NCBI RefSeq assembly: GCF_014323405.1
Contig: NZ_JACRWE010000007.1
Coordinates: 1-64,000 of the forward strand
Length of the DNA stretch: 64,000 bases
From: Romboutsia faecis
GTDB taxonomy: Bacteria > Bacillota > Clostridia > Peptostreptococcales > Peptostreptococcaceae
Direction: 5' to 3'
Shown piece by piece: positions 9,326-17,655 of this stretch (positions within the stretch are counted from its first letter, which is position 1; the number at the start of each line of letters is the position of its first letter). The translations under genes and the position numbers were made by a program. The notes beneath the pieces are model-generated. The model was not told the origin of the DNA and did no database searches. It saw only the letters and a program-made list of their open reading frames with translations.

Positions 9326-9374
9326 GATATCTAGGTCGAAGAGGAAGTTAAATTTTCCTCTTAAACCTTGATAT
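9326..9374 (+). other. long imperfect hairpin ahead of the glmS ribozyme
   Basis: The stretch between glmM and the ribozyme contains an 8-bp stem AAGAGGAA/TTCCTCTT with an 8-nt loop. It is extended by a 2x2 internal loop, a 4-bp helix and a 5-bp helix. No T run follows, so it does not look like a terminator. It would sit near the 3' end of the RNA fragment released by ribozyme cleavage. Confidence 0.6.
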
Positions 9375-9410
9375 TATTTAAGTCTTTTGTACATTTAACT
9401 ATATTTGATA

Positions 9411-9575
9411 AGCGCCAGAACTTAGATGTCGTCTCTTTAAGATTAAAGCAAATTAGTTCTAAGTTGACGAGGACAGAGTTAATCGAACTATCGGCGGATG
9501 CTCTGCGGTGCGTTTACCATCGAAAGAACTTCTTCAAATCATAAGAGTGATCTTGTGGACAAAGAGAAGCTCAAG
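9411..9575 (+). ncRNA. glmS ribozyme (GlcN6P-activated self-cleaving riboswitch)
   Basis: The leader of glmS contains the ribozyme core. The cleavage-site segment AGCGCCAGAACTT is expected to cut between A9411 and G9412. The downstream core ATCGGCGGATG is at about 9497-9510, and later conserved pieces fit ACCATCGAAAGAAC. The known function of this class is cleavage of the glmS mRNA when glucosamine-6-phosphate is abundant, giving feedback control of the enzyme. The 3' boundary is approximate. Confidence 0.92.
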
Positions 9576-9630
9576 TAAACTTATATGACCTACTCTTAAA
9601 AAATATAATTTTTTTAGGAGGCTACAATAT

Positions 9631-11460
9631 ATGTGTGGTATAGTTGGATATTTAGGAAATAGACAGGCAACAGAAGTACTTGTTGAAGGACTTTCAAAGT
9701 TAGAGTACAGAGGATATGACTCAGCAGGTGTTGCAGTAAATGTTGGAAATGAATTAGAAATAAGAAAGTTTAAAGGAAGACTTGCAATTCTTGCAGAAGA
9801 TTTAGAAAAAAATCCTATTAATGGTGGATTAGGAATAGGACATACAAGATGGGCAACTCATGGAGAACCATCAGATGTAAATTCACATCCTCATTTCAAT
9901 ATGGCGAAAACAATAGCTGTAGTGCACAATGGTATAATAGAAAACTACATGGAATTAAGAGAAGAATTACAAGCAGAAGGTGTTGTATTCTTATCTCAAA
10001 CAGATACAGAGGTTGTTGCTCACTTAGTAGATAAGTTCTATGAAGGAAACTTATTAGATGCAGTTTATAAGGCAACTGAAAAGTTAAGAGGAGCATATGC
10101 ATTAGGTGTTATATGTAAAGATAATAATAATGAATTAGTTGCTGTAAGAAAAGATAGTCCATTAATAGTAGGTATAGGAGAAGATGAAAACTTTATAGCA
10201 TCTGATATACCTGCAATATTAAAATATACTAGAAATGTTTATTTCTTAGAAAATGATGAATATGTTCATATTCAAGGATCTAATGTAACTATTTTAGATG
10301 AAAATAGAAATGTTGTAGAAAAGGAATTAAATGAAATAACTTGGGATGTAGAGGCTGCTTCTAAAGCTGGGTATGATCATTTTATGTTAAAAGAGATATA
10401 TGAACAACCAAGCGGGGTTAAAGAAACTTTAATAAGACGATTAAATTCTGATGGAGAAATCCAATTAGATGATATAAAAATGACTAAGGAAGACCTAGAT
10501 AAAATAAATAGAGTTTATATAGTTGCATGTGGTACTGCATATCATGCAGGGCTTGTTGGAAAATTTGCAATAGAGAAGTTTGCTCATATACCAGTAATAA
10601 CTGATATAGCATCTGAATTTAGATACAGAGATCCATTTATAGATGATAAGACTTTATTAATATTAGTAAGTCAATCAGGTGAAACTGCTGATACTTTAGC
10701 ATCTTTAAGATATGCAAAAGAAAAAGGAGCTAGAATATTATCGGTAACTAATGTTGTTGGTTCTTCTATAGCTAGAGAATCAGATGATGTATTCTACACT
10801 TGGGCAGGACCTGAAATCTCAGTTGCATCAACTAAAGCATATACAACTCAATTAGTATCATTCTATATGATAGCGTTAGACTTTGCTATAAGGAAAGGTA
10901 CTATAAGCAGAGAATACTACAATGAAATGATAGAAAAATTAAAAGATATGCCTGAATTAGTTTCTAAAGCTTTAGAACAAGAAACTCATATAAAAGAAGA
11001 TGTAGCTAAAGAGTTAAAAAATGCAACTAGTGCATTCTATTTAGGTAGAGGATTAGATTATAATTTAGCTATGGAAGGTGCATTAAAGATAAAAGAAATA
11101 TCTTATATCCATGCAGAAGCTTTTGCAGCTGGAGAATTAAAGCATGGTACAATAGCATTAATAGAAGAAGGAACTCCTGTTATCGCAATAGCTACTCAAG
11201 AAGAGCTATTTGAAAAAATGGTTTCTAATATGCAAGAAGTTAAGGCTAGAGGAGCTTACGTTATAGCAGTAGCTCAAGAGCATAATAAAGAAGTAGAAAA
11301 AGCAGCAGATAAGGTAATATATATACCAAATGTTGATGATATATTATCAAGTATATTAACTGTTTTACCACTTCAATTATTATCTTACTATGTTGCAGTT
11401 CAAAGGGGCTGTGATGTAGATAAACCAAGAAACTTAGCAAAATCGGTAACTGTAGAATAG
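9631..11460 (+). CDS. glmS: glutamine--fructose-6-phosphate aminotransferase (isomerizing)
   Basis: Makes glucosamine-6-phosphate from fructose-6-phosphate and glutamine, the entry step to UDP-GlcNAc. The 609-residue length is typical. Met is followed by the catalytic Cys2 (MCGIVGYLG) of the N-terminal Ntn amidotransferase domain (residues 1 to about 215). Two SIS sugar-binding domains follow (SQSGETADT at about residue 350, and a second from about 455). The C-terminus reads KPRNLAKSVTVE. The ribosome site is TAGGAGG. Expression is expected to fall when its product activates the leader ribozyme at 9411-9575. Confidence 0.97.
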   Translation: MCGIVGYLGNRQATEVLVEGLSKLEYRGYDSAGVAVNVGNELEIRKFKGRLAILAEDLEKNPINGGLGIGHTRWATHGEPSDVNSHPHFNMAKTIAVVHNGIIENYMELREELQAEGVVFLSQTDTEVVAHLVDKFYEGNLLDAVYKATEKLRGAYALGVICKDNNNELVAVRKDSPLIVGIGEDENFIASDIPAILKYTRNVYFLENDEYVHIQGSNVTILDENRNVVEKELNEITWDVEAASKAGYDHFMLKEIYEQPSGVKETLIRRLNSDGEIQLDDIKMTKEDLDKINRVYIVACGTAYHAGLVGKFAIEKFAHIPVITDIASEFRYRDPFIDDKTLLILVSQSGETADTLASLRYAKEKGARILSVTNVVGSSIARESDDVFYTWAGPEISVASTKAYTTQLVSFYMIALDFAIRKGTISREYYNEMIEKLKDMPELVSKALEQETHIKEDVAKELKNATSAFYLGRGLDYNLAMEGALKIKEISYIHAEAFAAGELKHGTIALIEEGTPVIAIATQEELFEKMVSNMQEVKARGAYVIAVAQEHNKEVEKAADKVIYIPNVDDILSSILTVLPLQLLSYYVAVQRGCDVDKPRNLAKSVTVE

Positions 11461-11512
11461 ATGAAAAATAAAGGTAGAAATATCTTAAAATTAAGTTAAT
11501 TGTAAGGCTTTT

Positions 11513-11553
11513 GGGCTGGAATTAAATTTTAGATTCCAGTCCTTATTTATTAT
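11513..11553 (+). terminator. probable terminator after glmS
   Basis: GGCTGGAAT and ATTCCAGTCC form a GC-containing stem around an AT-rich loop, followed by TTATTTATTATT. The T tract is interrupted, so it may be weak. Confidence 0.65.
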
Positions 11554-11634
11554 TACTAAAAAATATTTTAAGACAATAACATATTTATTTTTTAGATGAA
11601 TAATAGTTTGACAAGCAGTATATCCTCCTTAAAG

Positions 11635-11663
11635 TTGTCAATAATTTAAGTATAAATTATAAA
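11635..11663 (+). promoter_or_regulatory. candidate promoter of the ywmB-like/murA unit
   Basis: TTGTCA, a 17-nt spacer and TATAAA lie just upstream of the ribosome site AAGGGGGAT of the next gene. A second TTGACA at about 11608 has no good partner. Confidence 0.45.
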
Positions 11664-11680
11664 CTTAAGGGGGATTTATT

Positions 11681-12418
11681 ATGAATAAAATAAAATATAT
11701 TGCTATATTTATAGTGTTGTTATTATTAGGAGCTATATCATCCTATGCTGATATTAAGTTTGATAATTCATATGATAGATTTTTAGAAGCTTTTGAAAAT
11801 AGTGAAGCTAAATTTAAATTTTATAGTATGAAAGCTAATGTTCCTATAGAATATGATATAAATAGTGATGAAATAAAAAGTATATGCATAGAATTAATGA
11901 GTAATCTAGGGATGGAAGAAAGTAATGTAAAGATAGAAGATAAATGGAATAAAGAAGAAAAACAAATATACCTTCAGGCCAAGGATGAAGATACTAGTAT
12001 ATCAATTATCGGAATCAAAAAAAGTAGTTCTGAATCATATATAATGGTTGACATATTAGATAATAAAGTATATAAAAATATAGTAGATATTTATGCCATT
12101 TTGGAAAATAATCTGAATAAGTATTCTCAAGAGGTTGAAATCTATACTTGTATAGCTGGAGAATATGGCAAAAAGTTACAAATCGATAAATATGATGATA
12201 TTTTGAATAAAATATTATATAATATGAATGCTGAAGTTATAGATAAAGTACAAGAAGAAAACTTTTTATCTATAACAGCATATAGTAAAGTATTAAAAGA
12301 AAATTACTTAGAATGTTTTGGAAATAAGATAAATTTAAATATAGGAATTAGGTATAGCGAGGACGATGAAAAAACTTTAATATATATTGCTACACCGATT
12401 ATAAAATTAGATTATTAA
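11681..12418 (+). CDS. YwmB-family exported or membrane-anchored protein
   Basis: A 245-residue protein with an N-terminal hydrophobic segment (about residues 5-23, ending SSYADIK) that could be a signal peptide or a membrane anchor. The remainder is acidic and soluble in character. Sequence and, above all, position match the YwmB family, which in Bacillus lies immediately before murA and spoIID, as it does here. The molecular function of YwmB is not established. The gene ends 18 bases before murA, whose ribosome site GAGGAGAGG lies in the gap, so the two are probably cotranscribed. The family call rests mainly on synteny and could be checked by a profile search. Confidence 0.7.
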   Translation: MNKIKYIAIFIVLLLLGAISSYADIKFDNSYDRFLEAFENSEAKFKFYSMKANVPIEYDINSDEIKSICIELMSNLGMEESNVKIEDKWNKEEKQIYLQAKDEDTSISIIGIKKSSSESYIMVDILDNKVYKNIVDIYAILENNLNKYSQEVEIYTCIAGEYGKKLQIDKYDDILNKILYNMNAEVIDKVQEENFLSITAYSKVLKENYLECFGNKINLNIGIRYSEDDEKTLIYIATPIIKLDY

Positions 12419-12436
12419 TGAGGAGAGGCAAATAAC

Positions 12437-13690
12437 ATGGCTAAAATAATTGTAAAAAAGAGTAACCCACTTAAAGGTAGTGTTAAAATAGATGGAGCAA
12501 AGAATGCTGTATTACCGATAATAGCAGCAACATTATTAGCAAAAGGAAAATCAGTAATAAAGGAAGTTCCTAACTTAAGAGATGTTCACGTTATATCAGA
12601 TTTATTAAGACATTTAGGTGCAGAAGTTGAATACGAAGGGAAAACTTTAACTGTAGATGCTACGAATATAACTACATGTGAAGCACCATATGAATTAGTA
12701 AGAAAAATGAGAGCGTCATTCTTAGTTATGGGACCATTATTGTCTAGATTTAATCATACAAAAATATCTATGCCAGGAGGATGTGCTATAGGAACAAGAC
12801 CTATAGACTTACATTTAAAAGGATTTAAATGTTTAGGTGCAGATGTTGAAATAGACCACGGATTTGTAGAAGCTAGAACAGAAAAGTTAAAAGGGGCTAA
12901 ATTATATTTAGATTTCCCATCTGTTGGAGCAACTGAAAATATAATGATGGCGGCATGTTTAGCAGAAGGAACTACTATAATTGAGAATGCAGCGGAAGAA
13001 CCAGAGATAGTAGACTTAGCTAATTTCTTAAATGAAATGGGTGCAGATGTAAAAGGTGCAGGGACAAATACTATAAGAATAAAAGGTGTTAAAGAATTAA
13101 TAGGTGCAGAGCATACTGTTATACCTGATAGAATAGAAGCAGCGACTTATATGGTTGCAGCAGCTATGACTAAGGGAGATATAGTTATAGAGAACGTATT
13201 AATGGAGCATTTGAAGCCTGTTACTGCAAAATTAAAAGAAGCAGGATGTAAAATCATAGAATTAGAAAATGCTGTTAGAGTTATAGGCCCTGAAACTTTA
13301 AAGCCTATAGATATAAAAACTTTACCACATCCAGGATTCCCTACAGATGTTCAAGCTCAATTTATGGCAATGCTTACTGTAGCTAAAGGAACTGGTGTAG
13401 TTATAGAAACTGTTTTTGAAAATAGATATATGCACGTAGCTGAATTTAATAGAATGGGTGCAAATATAAAAATAGAAGGAAGAACAGCTGTGGTAAAAGG
13501 TGTAGACCAATTATACGGAGCAAAGGTAAATGCTACAGACTTAAGAGCTGGTGCAGCTCTTATACTATGTGGACTTATAGCAGAAGGAGATACTGAAATA
13601 GGTGAAATATACCACATACAAAGAGGTTATGTAGATATAGATAAAAAAATAACTGCATTAGGTGGAAATATAGAAATAGTAGAAGACTAA
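12437..13690 (+). CDS. murA: UDP-N-acetylglucosamine 1-carboxyvinyltransferase
   Basis: First committed enzyme of peptidoglycan precursor synthesis. It transfers enolpyruvate from PEP to UDP-GlcNAc. The 417-residue length is usual. Lys22 lies in the conserved GAKNAVLPI segment. The catalytic cysteine is Cys116 in [12 protein letters not shown], so the enzyme should be fosfomycin-sensitive in principle. PFPTD-like and RAGAAL segments mark the C-terminal half. Downstream is spoIID, as in Bacillus murAB-spoIID. Clostridia often carry a second murA, which is not in this window. Confidence 0.96.
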   Translation: MAKIIVKKSNPLKGSVKIDGAKNAVLPIIAATLLAKGKSVIKEVPNLRDVHVISDLLRHLGAEVEYEGKTLTVDATNITTCEAPYELVRKMRASFLVMGPLLSRFNHTKISMPGGCAIGTRPIDLHLKGFKCLGADVEIDHGFVEARTEKLKGAKLYLDFPSVGATENIMMAACLAEGTTIIENAAEEPEIVDLANFLNEMGADVKGAGTNTIRIKGVKELIGAEHTVIPDRIEAATYMVAAAMTKGDIVIENVLMEHLKPVTAKLKEAGCKIIELENAVRVIGPETLKPIDIKTLPHPGFPTDVQAQFMAMLTVAKGTGVVIETVFENRYMHVAEFNRMGANIKIEGRTAVVKGVDQLYGAKVNATDLRAGAALILCGLIAEGDTEIGEIYHIQRGYVDIDKKITALGGNIEIVED

Positions 13691-13708
13691 TTAATATAAA
13701 TAGTTCAG

Positions 13709-13737
13709 TAATAAATATACAGGGTTTTTCATATACT
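13709..13737 (+). promoter_or_regulatory. predicted sigma-E promoter of spoIID
   Basis: The -35 region TAATAAA fits the sigma-E pattern KMATAWW at all seven positions. A 14-nt spacer follows, then the -10 CATATACT, which differs from CATACAMT at one position. It lies 35 bases upstream of spoIID. spoIID is a known mother-cell sigma-E target, so the match is in the expected place. Confidence 0.7.
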
Positions 13738-13771
13738 TTAAGGATATTAGCTAAGCTAAGGAGGAAAGAAT

Positions 13772-14821
13772 ATGAAAAACCCTTTAGTAATTTTAGCGGG
13801 ATTAGTTTTTTTATGTATATCTATACCCGTTATTTTAAGTACAGCATTTTATAAAGATTCAGAAATAAGTAGCATAAATGAAGACATTAAAATAGATGTC
13901 GAGACTAAGAAAGATAAACAAGAACAAAAAGAGAAAGAAGTAATAAGCTATGAGACTGTAGATAAAGAGGCACCAAAAATAAAGGTATATAATCATAATA
14001 AAGGTATAATAGAATCTATGGACATAGAAACTTATCTTTATGGTGTTCTATCAGGTGAAATGTCTGCAAAATTTAATATAGAGGCATTGAAGGCTCAAGC
14101 AATAGCAGCAAGAACATTTGTAATTAATAAAAAAGAAAATACTGCTTCGAGTGGTCATAAGAATGCAGTAGTTTGTACCAACTATAAACATTGTCAAGAA
14201 TATAAAAGTTATGAAGAGTTAAAATCAACTAATGGAACTCAATGGATGGAGGAATACTATCCAAAAATAAAAAAAGCTGTAGATGAAACCAAAGGTCAAA
14301 TTATAGTTTATGAAGATAAGCCGATATTACCATTATACTTCTCTACATCATCAGGAAAAACTGAAAATAGTGAAGAAGTTTTTTCGACACAATATCCGTA
14401 TTTAAAATCTGTGGACAGCCCATATGATGGACAATCTCCTAAATACACATCAAAAGTAGTTATAAGCAAATTTGATTTCATTAACAATATGAAGAAGAGT
14501 TATCCGAACATAAGCATAAATTCAAATAATCTAAAAGATGATGTTAAAATATTAAATAGGAATGAAGGTGGATCTGTAGACAAAATAAAAATCGGTAATA
14601 AAGAACTTACGGGTGTAAATATTAGAAGTATATTTACCCTTAATTCTGCTAATTTTGAAATAGAATTTAAGGATGATAATGTGATATTTAATGTAAAAGG
14701 ATATGGTCATGGAGTAGGGATGAGTCAATGGGGAGCAGAAGGTATGGCAGAAGAAGGATTTTTATATTATGAAATATTAAGATATTATTATACAGGTACG
14801 GAAATTAAAGACCTATATTAA
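13772..14821 (+). CDS. spoIID: stage II sporulation protein D (engulfment peptidoglycan lytic transglycosylase)
   Basis: Mother-cell enzyme that cleaves glycan strands during engulfment, acting with SpoIIP and SpoIIM. The 349 residues start with one transmembrane helix (about residues 5-25), then a charged linker and the SpoIID/LytB domain. Visible landmarks are YLYGVLSGEMSAKFN with the catalytic-type glutamate, LKAQAIAARTF, and near the C-terminus YGHGVGMSQWGAEGMA. The ribosome site is AAGGAGGAAAG. A sigma-E promoter lies upstream. No terminator is seen in the 81 bases before spoIIQ, so transcription may run on into that gene. Confidence 0.94.
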   Translation: MKNPLVILAGLVFLCISIPVILSTAFYKDSEISSINEDIKIDVETKKDKQEQKEKEVISYETVDKEAPKIKVYNHNKGIIESMDIETYLYGVLSGEMSAKFNIEALKAQAIAARTFVINKKENTASSGHKNAVVCTNYKHCQEYKSYEELKSTNGTQWMEEYYPKIKKAVDETKGQIIVYEDKPILPLYFSTSSGKTENSEEVFSTQYPYLKSVDSPYDGQSPKYTSKVVISKFDFINNMKKSYPNISINSNNLKDDVKILNRNEGGSVDKIKIGNKELTGVNIRSIFTLNSANFEIEFKDDNVIFNVKGYGHGVGMSQWGAEGMAEEGFLYYEILRYYYTGTEIKDLY

Positions 14822-14842
14822 ATAAAAATATATGGACAAATT

Positions 14843-14872
14843 GTATAAAAATAGAAAATAGAGGAAACACTC
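14843..14872 (+). promoter_or_regulatory. predicted sigma-F promoter of spoIIQ
   Basis: GTATA at 14843-14847, a 15-nt spacer, then GGAAACACTC at 14863-14872. This fits the sigma-F pattern GYATA-N15-GGNRANANTW at all but the last position. The start point would be near 14878-14882. SpoIIQ is a known forespore sigma-F product, so position and type agree. Confidence 0.7.
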
Positions 14873-14895
14873 CAAATGTATTAATATATTTGGAG
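14870..14895 (+). promoter_or_regulatory. hairpin sequestering the spoIIQ ribosome binding site
   Basis: CTCCAAATGTA (14870-14880) pairs with TATATTTGGAG (14885-14895) around a TTAA loop. That is eleven pairs with one G:T. The 3' arm contains most of the spoIIQ Shine-Dalgarno sequence GGAGG, seven bases before the ATG. The 5' arm begins inside the sigma-F -10 element and mostly precedes the expected start point, so only longer read-through RNA could form the full hairpin. No T run follows, so it is not a terminator. Confidence 0.6.
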
Positions 14896-14902
14896 GTGCT
14901 GT

Positions 14903-15547
14903 ATGAAAAAGAAGTTATTAGAAAATGATATTTTTTATCTATCGTTATTTGTATGCGTATGCTTAGTAGCAGTAGGCGGAGTTTGGCTTACAAATAGTAA
15001 TGTTAATAAATTGGCTAGTAATGATGCAGAGAGAAATGAAGAGATACATTTAATAGATAATGATAAAAAAGAAGATGCAATACCAACGACTACTGATTCT
15101 GATCAAAATTTAGCTAAGGCGAAAGAAGAGAAAGAAAATAGTAGTGATAAATTAAGTTTCTTAGGGACTAAGGTAATAAGAGATTTCTCAGAAAAAGAGC
15201 CTAGTTACTCAGAAACACTAAATGTATGGGAAATACATAAAGGTATTGATGTAAGTACAAAAAAAGGTCAAGAAATAAAGTCATTATTAAATGGAAAAGT
15301 AATAGACGTTTATAAAGATGATGAACATGGTATGTCTGTTAAAGTGAAATATGATAATGACATTATAGTGGTTTATTCAAATTTAAGTGAAGATATTAAA
15401 GTAGAAAAAAATCAAGAAGTAAAAGAAGGACAATGTATAGGCTTAGCAGGAAATACAACAACTGTTGAAAGTAAAAGTGAACAACATGTACATGTAGAGG
15501 CATTTAAAGGAGAAGAGTCTATAAATCCAATGTCTTTAATAGATTAA
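14903..15547 (+). CDS. spoIIQ: stage II sporulation protein SpoIIQ (LytM/M23 domain)
   Basis: Forespore membrane protein that joins SpoIIIAH across the intermembrane space to form the feeding-tube channel. The 214-residue protein has one transmembrane helix (about residues 11-30), an acidic linker and an M23-type domain from about residue 85. Unlike Bacillus SpoIIQ, the zinc-binding residues look intact: His112 and Asp116 in HKGID, and HVH at 195-197. This agrees with the clostridial form, which keeps a metal site. It sits after spoIID and before spoIIID, with a strong terminator behind it. Confidence 0.9.
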   Translation: MKKKLLENDIFYLSLFVCVCLVAVGGVWLTNSNVNKLASNDAERNEEIHLIDNDKKEDAIPTTTDSDQNLAKAKEEKENSSDKLSFLGTKVIRDFSEKEPSYSETLNVWEIHKGIDVSTKKGQEIKSLLNGKVIDVYKDDEHGMSVKVKYDNDIIVVYSNLSEDIKVEKNQEVKEGQCIGLAGNTTTVESKSEQHVHVEAFKGEESINPMSLID

Positions 15548-15595
15548 AAAATATAACAGACTTAATCATTATGATTAAGTCTGTTATATTTTTTG
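15546..15595 (+). terminator. terminator after spoIIQ
   Basis: ATATAACAGACTTAATCA and TGATTAAGTCTGTTATAT form a near-perfect 18-bp stem with a very short loop, followed by T6. Confidence 0.92.
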
Positions 15596-15612
15596 CTGTT
15601 TTTACATATATA
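15584..15612 (+). promoter_or_regulatory. candidate sigma-E promoter of spoIIID
   Basis: TTATATT, a 14-nt spacer and CATATATA give a partial match to sigma-E elements (six of seven and five of eight positions). The -35 lies in the 3' arm of the preceding terminator. spoIIID is a known sigma-E gene, which supports the call. Confidence 0.45.
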
Positions 15613-15644
15613 TCATTAAGGCTATTAGGTTAGGGGGGGAAATC

Positions 15645-15911
15645 TTGAAGTCGCATATAGAGGAAAGAGCCATAGTTGTAGCAAAATATATACTAGAGAA
15701 AAATACTACAGTTAGACAAACAGCCAAAACCTTTGGAGTAAGTAAAAGTACAATCCATAAAGATGTAACCGAACGATTAGAAGAAATAAACCCATCTCTA
15801 GCGAAAGAGGTTAAGAAGGTTTTAGAAAAAAATAAATCTGAGAGACACATCAGAGGGGGATTAGCTACAAAACTAAAATATGAAAAAGAAAACAAAAAAG
15901 ATGTAGGGTAA
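15645..15911 (+). CDS. spoIIID: sporulation transcription factor SpoIIID
   Basis: A small mother-cell DNA-binding regulator that adjusts the sigma-E regulon and helps switch on late genes. The 88 residues contain a helix-turn-helix with VRQTAKTFGVSKSTIHKDV at about residues 24-42 and a basic C-terminal tail. The start is TTG at 15645 behind a very strong AGGGGGGGA ribosome site. The order spoIIQ-spoIIID-mbl matches Bacillus and Clostridioides. A compact terminator overlaps the end of the gene. Confidence 0.93.
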   Translation: MKSHIEERAIVVAKYILEKNTTVRQTAKTFGVSKSTIHKDVTERLEEINPSLAKEVKKVLEKNKSERHIRGGLATKLKYEKENKKDVG

Positions 15912-15926
15912 AACCTACATTTTTTC
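15901..15926 (+). terminator. terminator at the end of spoIIID
   Basis: ATGTAGG and CCTACAT pair around GTAAAA and are followed by T5-6. The 5' arm includes the last codons and the stop of spoIIID. Confidence 0.8.
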
Positions 15927-16009
15927 TTGACTAAAGCAAATTTTTTGTATATCTTGTATCTAGGAGTATAAAGACAAATAAGATATGAAAATAAAGAGGA
16001 GTTGAAGAA

Positions 16010-17029
16010 ATGGCTAGAGTTGACATAGGTATAGACTTAGGGACGGCAAACGTAATAGTTTATGTAAGTGGGAAAGGTATTGTTTTAGAAGAGCCATCTG
16101 TAGTAGCTATAGATAAAAGAACGAATTCTGTATTAGCTGTAGGAGCAGAAGCTAGGAAAATGATAGGGAGAACACCAGGCAATATAGTAGCAATAAGACC
16201 TTTAAGAGATGGTGTAATATCAGATTATGATGTAACGGAAAAAATGTTAAAATATTTCGTAGAGAAGGTAGTGGATAAAAAAGGCTTCGGAAGATTTTTT
16301 ATGCCTAGAATAATGGTATGTGTTCCAACAGGGGTTACAGAGGTTGAAAAAAGAGCGGTAGAAGAAGCTACAAGACAAGCTGGTGCAAGAGAAGTTTATA
16401 TAATTGAAGAACCTATAGCAGCAGCAATAGGAGCTGGAATAGACATATCTCAGCCTAATGGAAATATGGTAATAGATATAGGTGGAGGTACAGCTGATAT
16501 AGCTGTAATATCTCTAGGAGGAGCTGTTGTTAGTGAATCTATTAAAATCGGTGGAGATAGATTTGACGAAGCTATAGTTAGATATATCAAAAAGCAAAAA
16601 AATCTTCTAATAGGGGAAAGAAGTGCAGAAAAATTAAAGATGGAAATAGGAACTGCAATTAAACCAAAAGAAGAAAAATATATGAAAATCAGTGGAAGAA
16701 ATTTAGTTACAGGTCTTCCTGAATCTATGGAAATAGCATCTTCAGAAATATTAGAAGCTGTTAGTGAATGTGTAGAGCAAATAGTCATTGCAACTCGTTA
16801 TGTTTTAGAGCAAACACCTCCAGAGCTAGCTGCAGACATAAGTGATAGAGGCATAATAATGACAGGTGGTGGATCTTTACTAAAAGGTTTAGATAAAAAG
16901 ATACAGGAAAGTACTAATATAAAAGTATCAGTAGCAGAAGATGCCCTATCATGTGTAGCAAAAGGAACTGGAAGTTCATTAAGTTCGTTAGATTTATTAG
17001 AAATGGGCGGGACTTTTAAAAAGAAATAA
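16010..17029 (+). CDS. mbl: MreB/Mbl-family rod-shape actin homologue
   Basis: Cytoplasmic actin-like filament protein that guides lateral wall synthesis. The 339 residues include the phosphate 1 motif IDLGTANVIVY at about residues 8-18, the phosphate 2 motif VIDIGGGTADIAV at about 155-167, and the adenosine motif IIMTGGGSLLKG near residue 285. The ribosome site is AAGAGGAG. I use the symbol mbl because the gene follows spoIIID, as in Bacillus. Mbl and MreB cannot be told apart securely by eye. A strong terminator follows. Confidence 0.88.
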   Translation: MARVDIGIDLGTANVIVYVSGKGIVLEEPSVVAIDKRTNSVLAVGAEARKMIGRTPGNIVAIRPLRDGVISDYDVTEKMLKYFVEKVVDKKGFGRFFMPRIMVCVPTGVTEVEKRAVEEATRQAGAREVYIIEEPIAAAIGAGIDISQPNGNMVIDIGGGTADIAVISLGGAVVSESIKIGGDRFDEAIVRYIKKQKNLLIGERSAEKLKMEIGTAIKPKEEKYMKISGRNLVTGLPESMEIASSEILEAVSECVEQIVIATRYVLEQTPPELAADISDRGIIMTGGGSLLKGLDKKIQESTNIKVSVAEDALSCVAKGTGSSLSSLDLLEMGGTFKKK

Positions 17030-17044
17030 TTAAATTTTATATAA

Positions 17045-17078
17045 AAGAGCTATCTAAATTTTCTTAGATAGCTCTTTA
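17045..17078 (+). terminator. terminator after mbl
   Basis: AAGAGCTATCTAA and TTAGATAGCTCTT form a 13-bp stem around ATTTTC, followed by a T run. In the other direction it lies just beyond the yyaC stop and could serve both genes. Confidence 0.9.
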
Positions 17079-17098
17079 CTTTGATTGTGAAATTACGA

Positions 17099-17608
17099 TT
17101 AAGTCGCTAAAAGAAGAGATAGTGCAATAGTTTCAGCTAACTCTAGTACAAAGCTAAGTCTGACATTATTGAATGAAAATCTATTGTTTTCATCAATTTT
17201 ATCTACTATACCTACTATTGAAAAGTTTCCAACTTGAGGAAGTTTTTTACCGACTCCTTTTCCAGGAAGAATAGGTCCTTTTCTAATTTGTATATTACCT
17301 ATACTATTTTTAGATCCGAGACAAGCATCAATGGCTAAAAACTCACCTTTAGGGTGAAGTTTTTTTACTTCTTCAATTGACTCATATATATTTAAAGCAT
17401 GGATAGGATTATCTAAGGTACCGTAAACTGGGCATTTAAAATCGCTATTTTTTAGCATAGTTCCAACTAAAGGGCCTAGAGCATCACCTATAGCCCGATC
17501 TGTTCCTATACAAATAACAATAGTATTTTCATTTATAATATCTTTTAGTATTAAGCTTAATACTTGAGCTACATTCTCTTTTTTATAATTTACTTTAGCT
17601 AGATACAT
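17099..17608 (-). CDS. yyaC: spore protease YyaC family (DUF1256)
   Basis: A 169-residue protein of the YyaC family, related in fold to the germination protease GPR and hydrogenase-maturation peptidases. Conserved segments are IVICIGTDRAIGDALGPLVG near the N-terminus, GTLDNPIHA, and AIDACLGSKNSIG. I place the start at the ATG at 17608, behind an AAGGGGGTG ribosome site. A longer reading frame begins at 17683 but has no ribosome site and uses AT-rich leader. It lies on the opposite strand between mbl and the metK leader. Function in spore formation is expected from the family but not proven. Confidence 0.85.
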   Translation of the reverse strand: MYLAKVNYKKENVAQVLSLILKDIINENTIVICIGTDRAIGDALGPLVGTMLKNSDFKCPVYGTLDNPIHALNIYESIEEVKKLHPKGEFLAIDACLGSKNSIGNIQIRKGPILPGKGVGKKLPQVGNFSIVGIVDKIDENNRFSFNNVRLSFVLELAETIALSLLLAT

Positions 17609-17626
17609 AGGAACACCCCCTTCAAA

Positions 17627-17655
17627 AATATATGAACTTTCAATATGAAAAATGC
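17627..17655 (-). promoter_or_regulatory. weak candidate sporulation promoter of yyaC
   Basis: On the minus strand GCATTTT (six of seven to sigma-E -35), a 14-nt spacer and CATATATT (six of eight to the -10) lie about 20 bases before the start codon. I found no sigma-F match here. Confidence 0.3.

Noticed and set aside
15602-15895. 97-codon open frame antisense to spoIIID
   Set aside because: Shadow of a conserved gene; no ribosome site and no domain.
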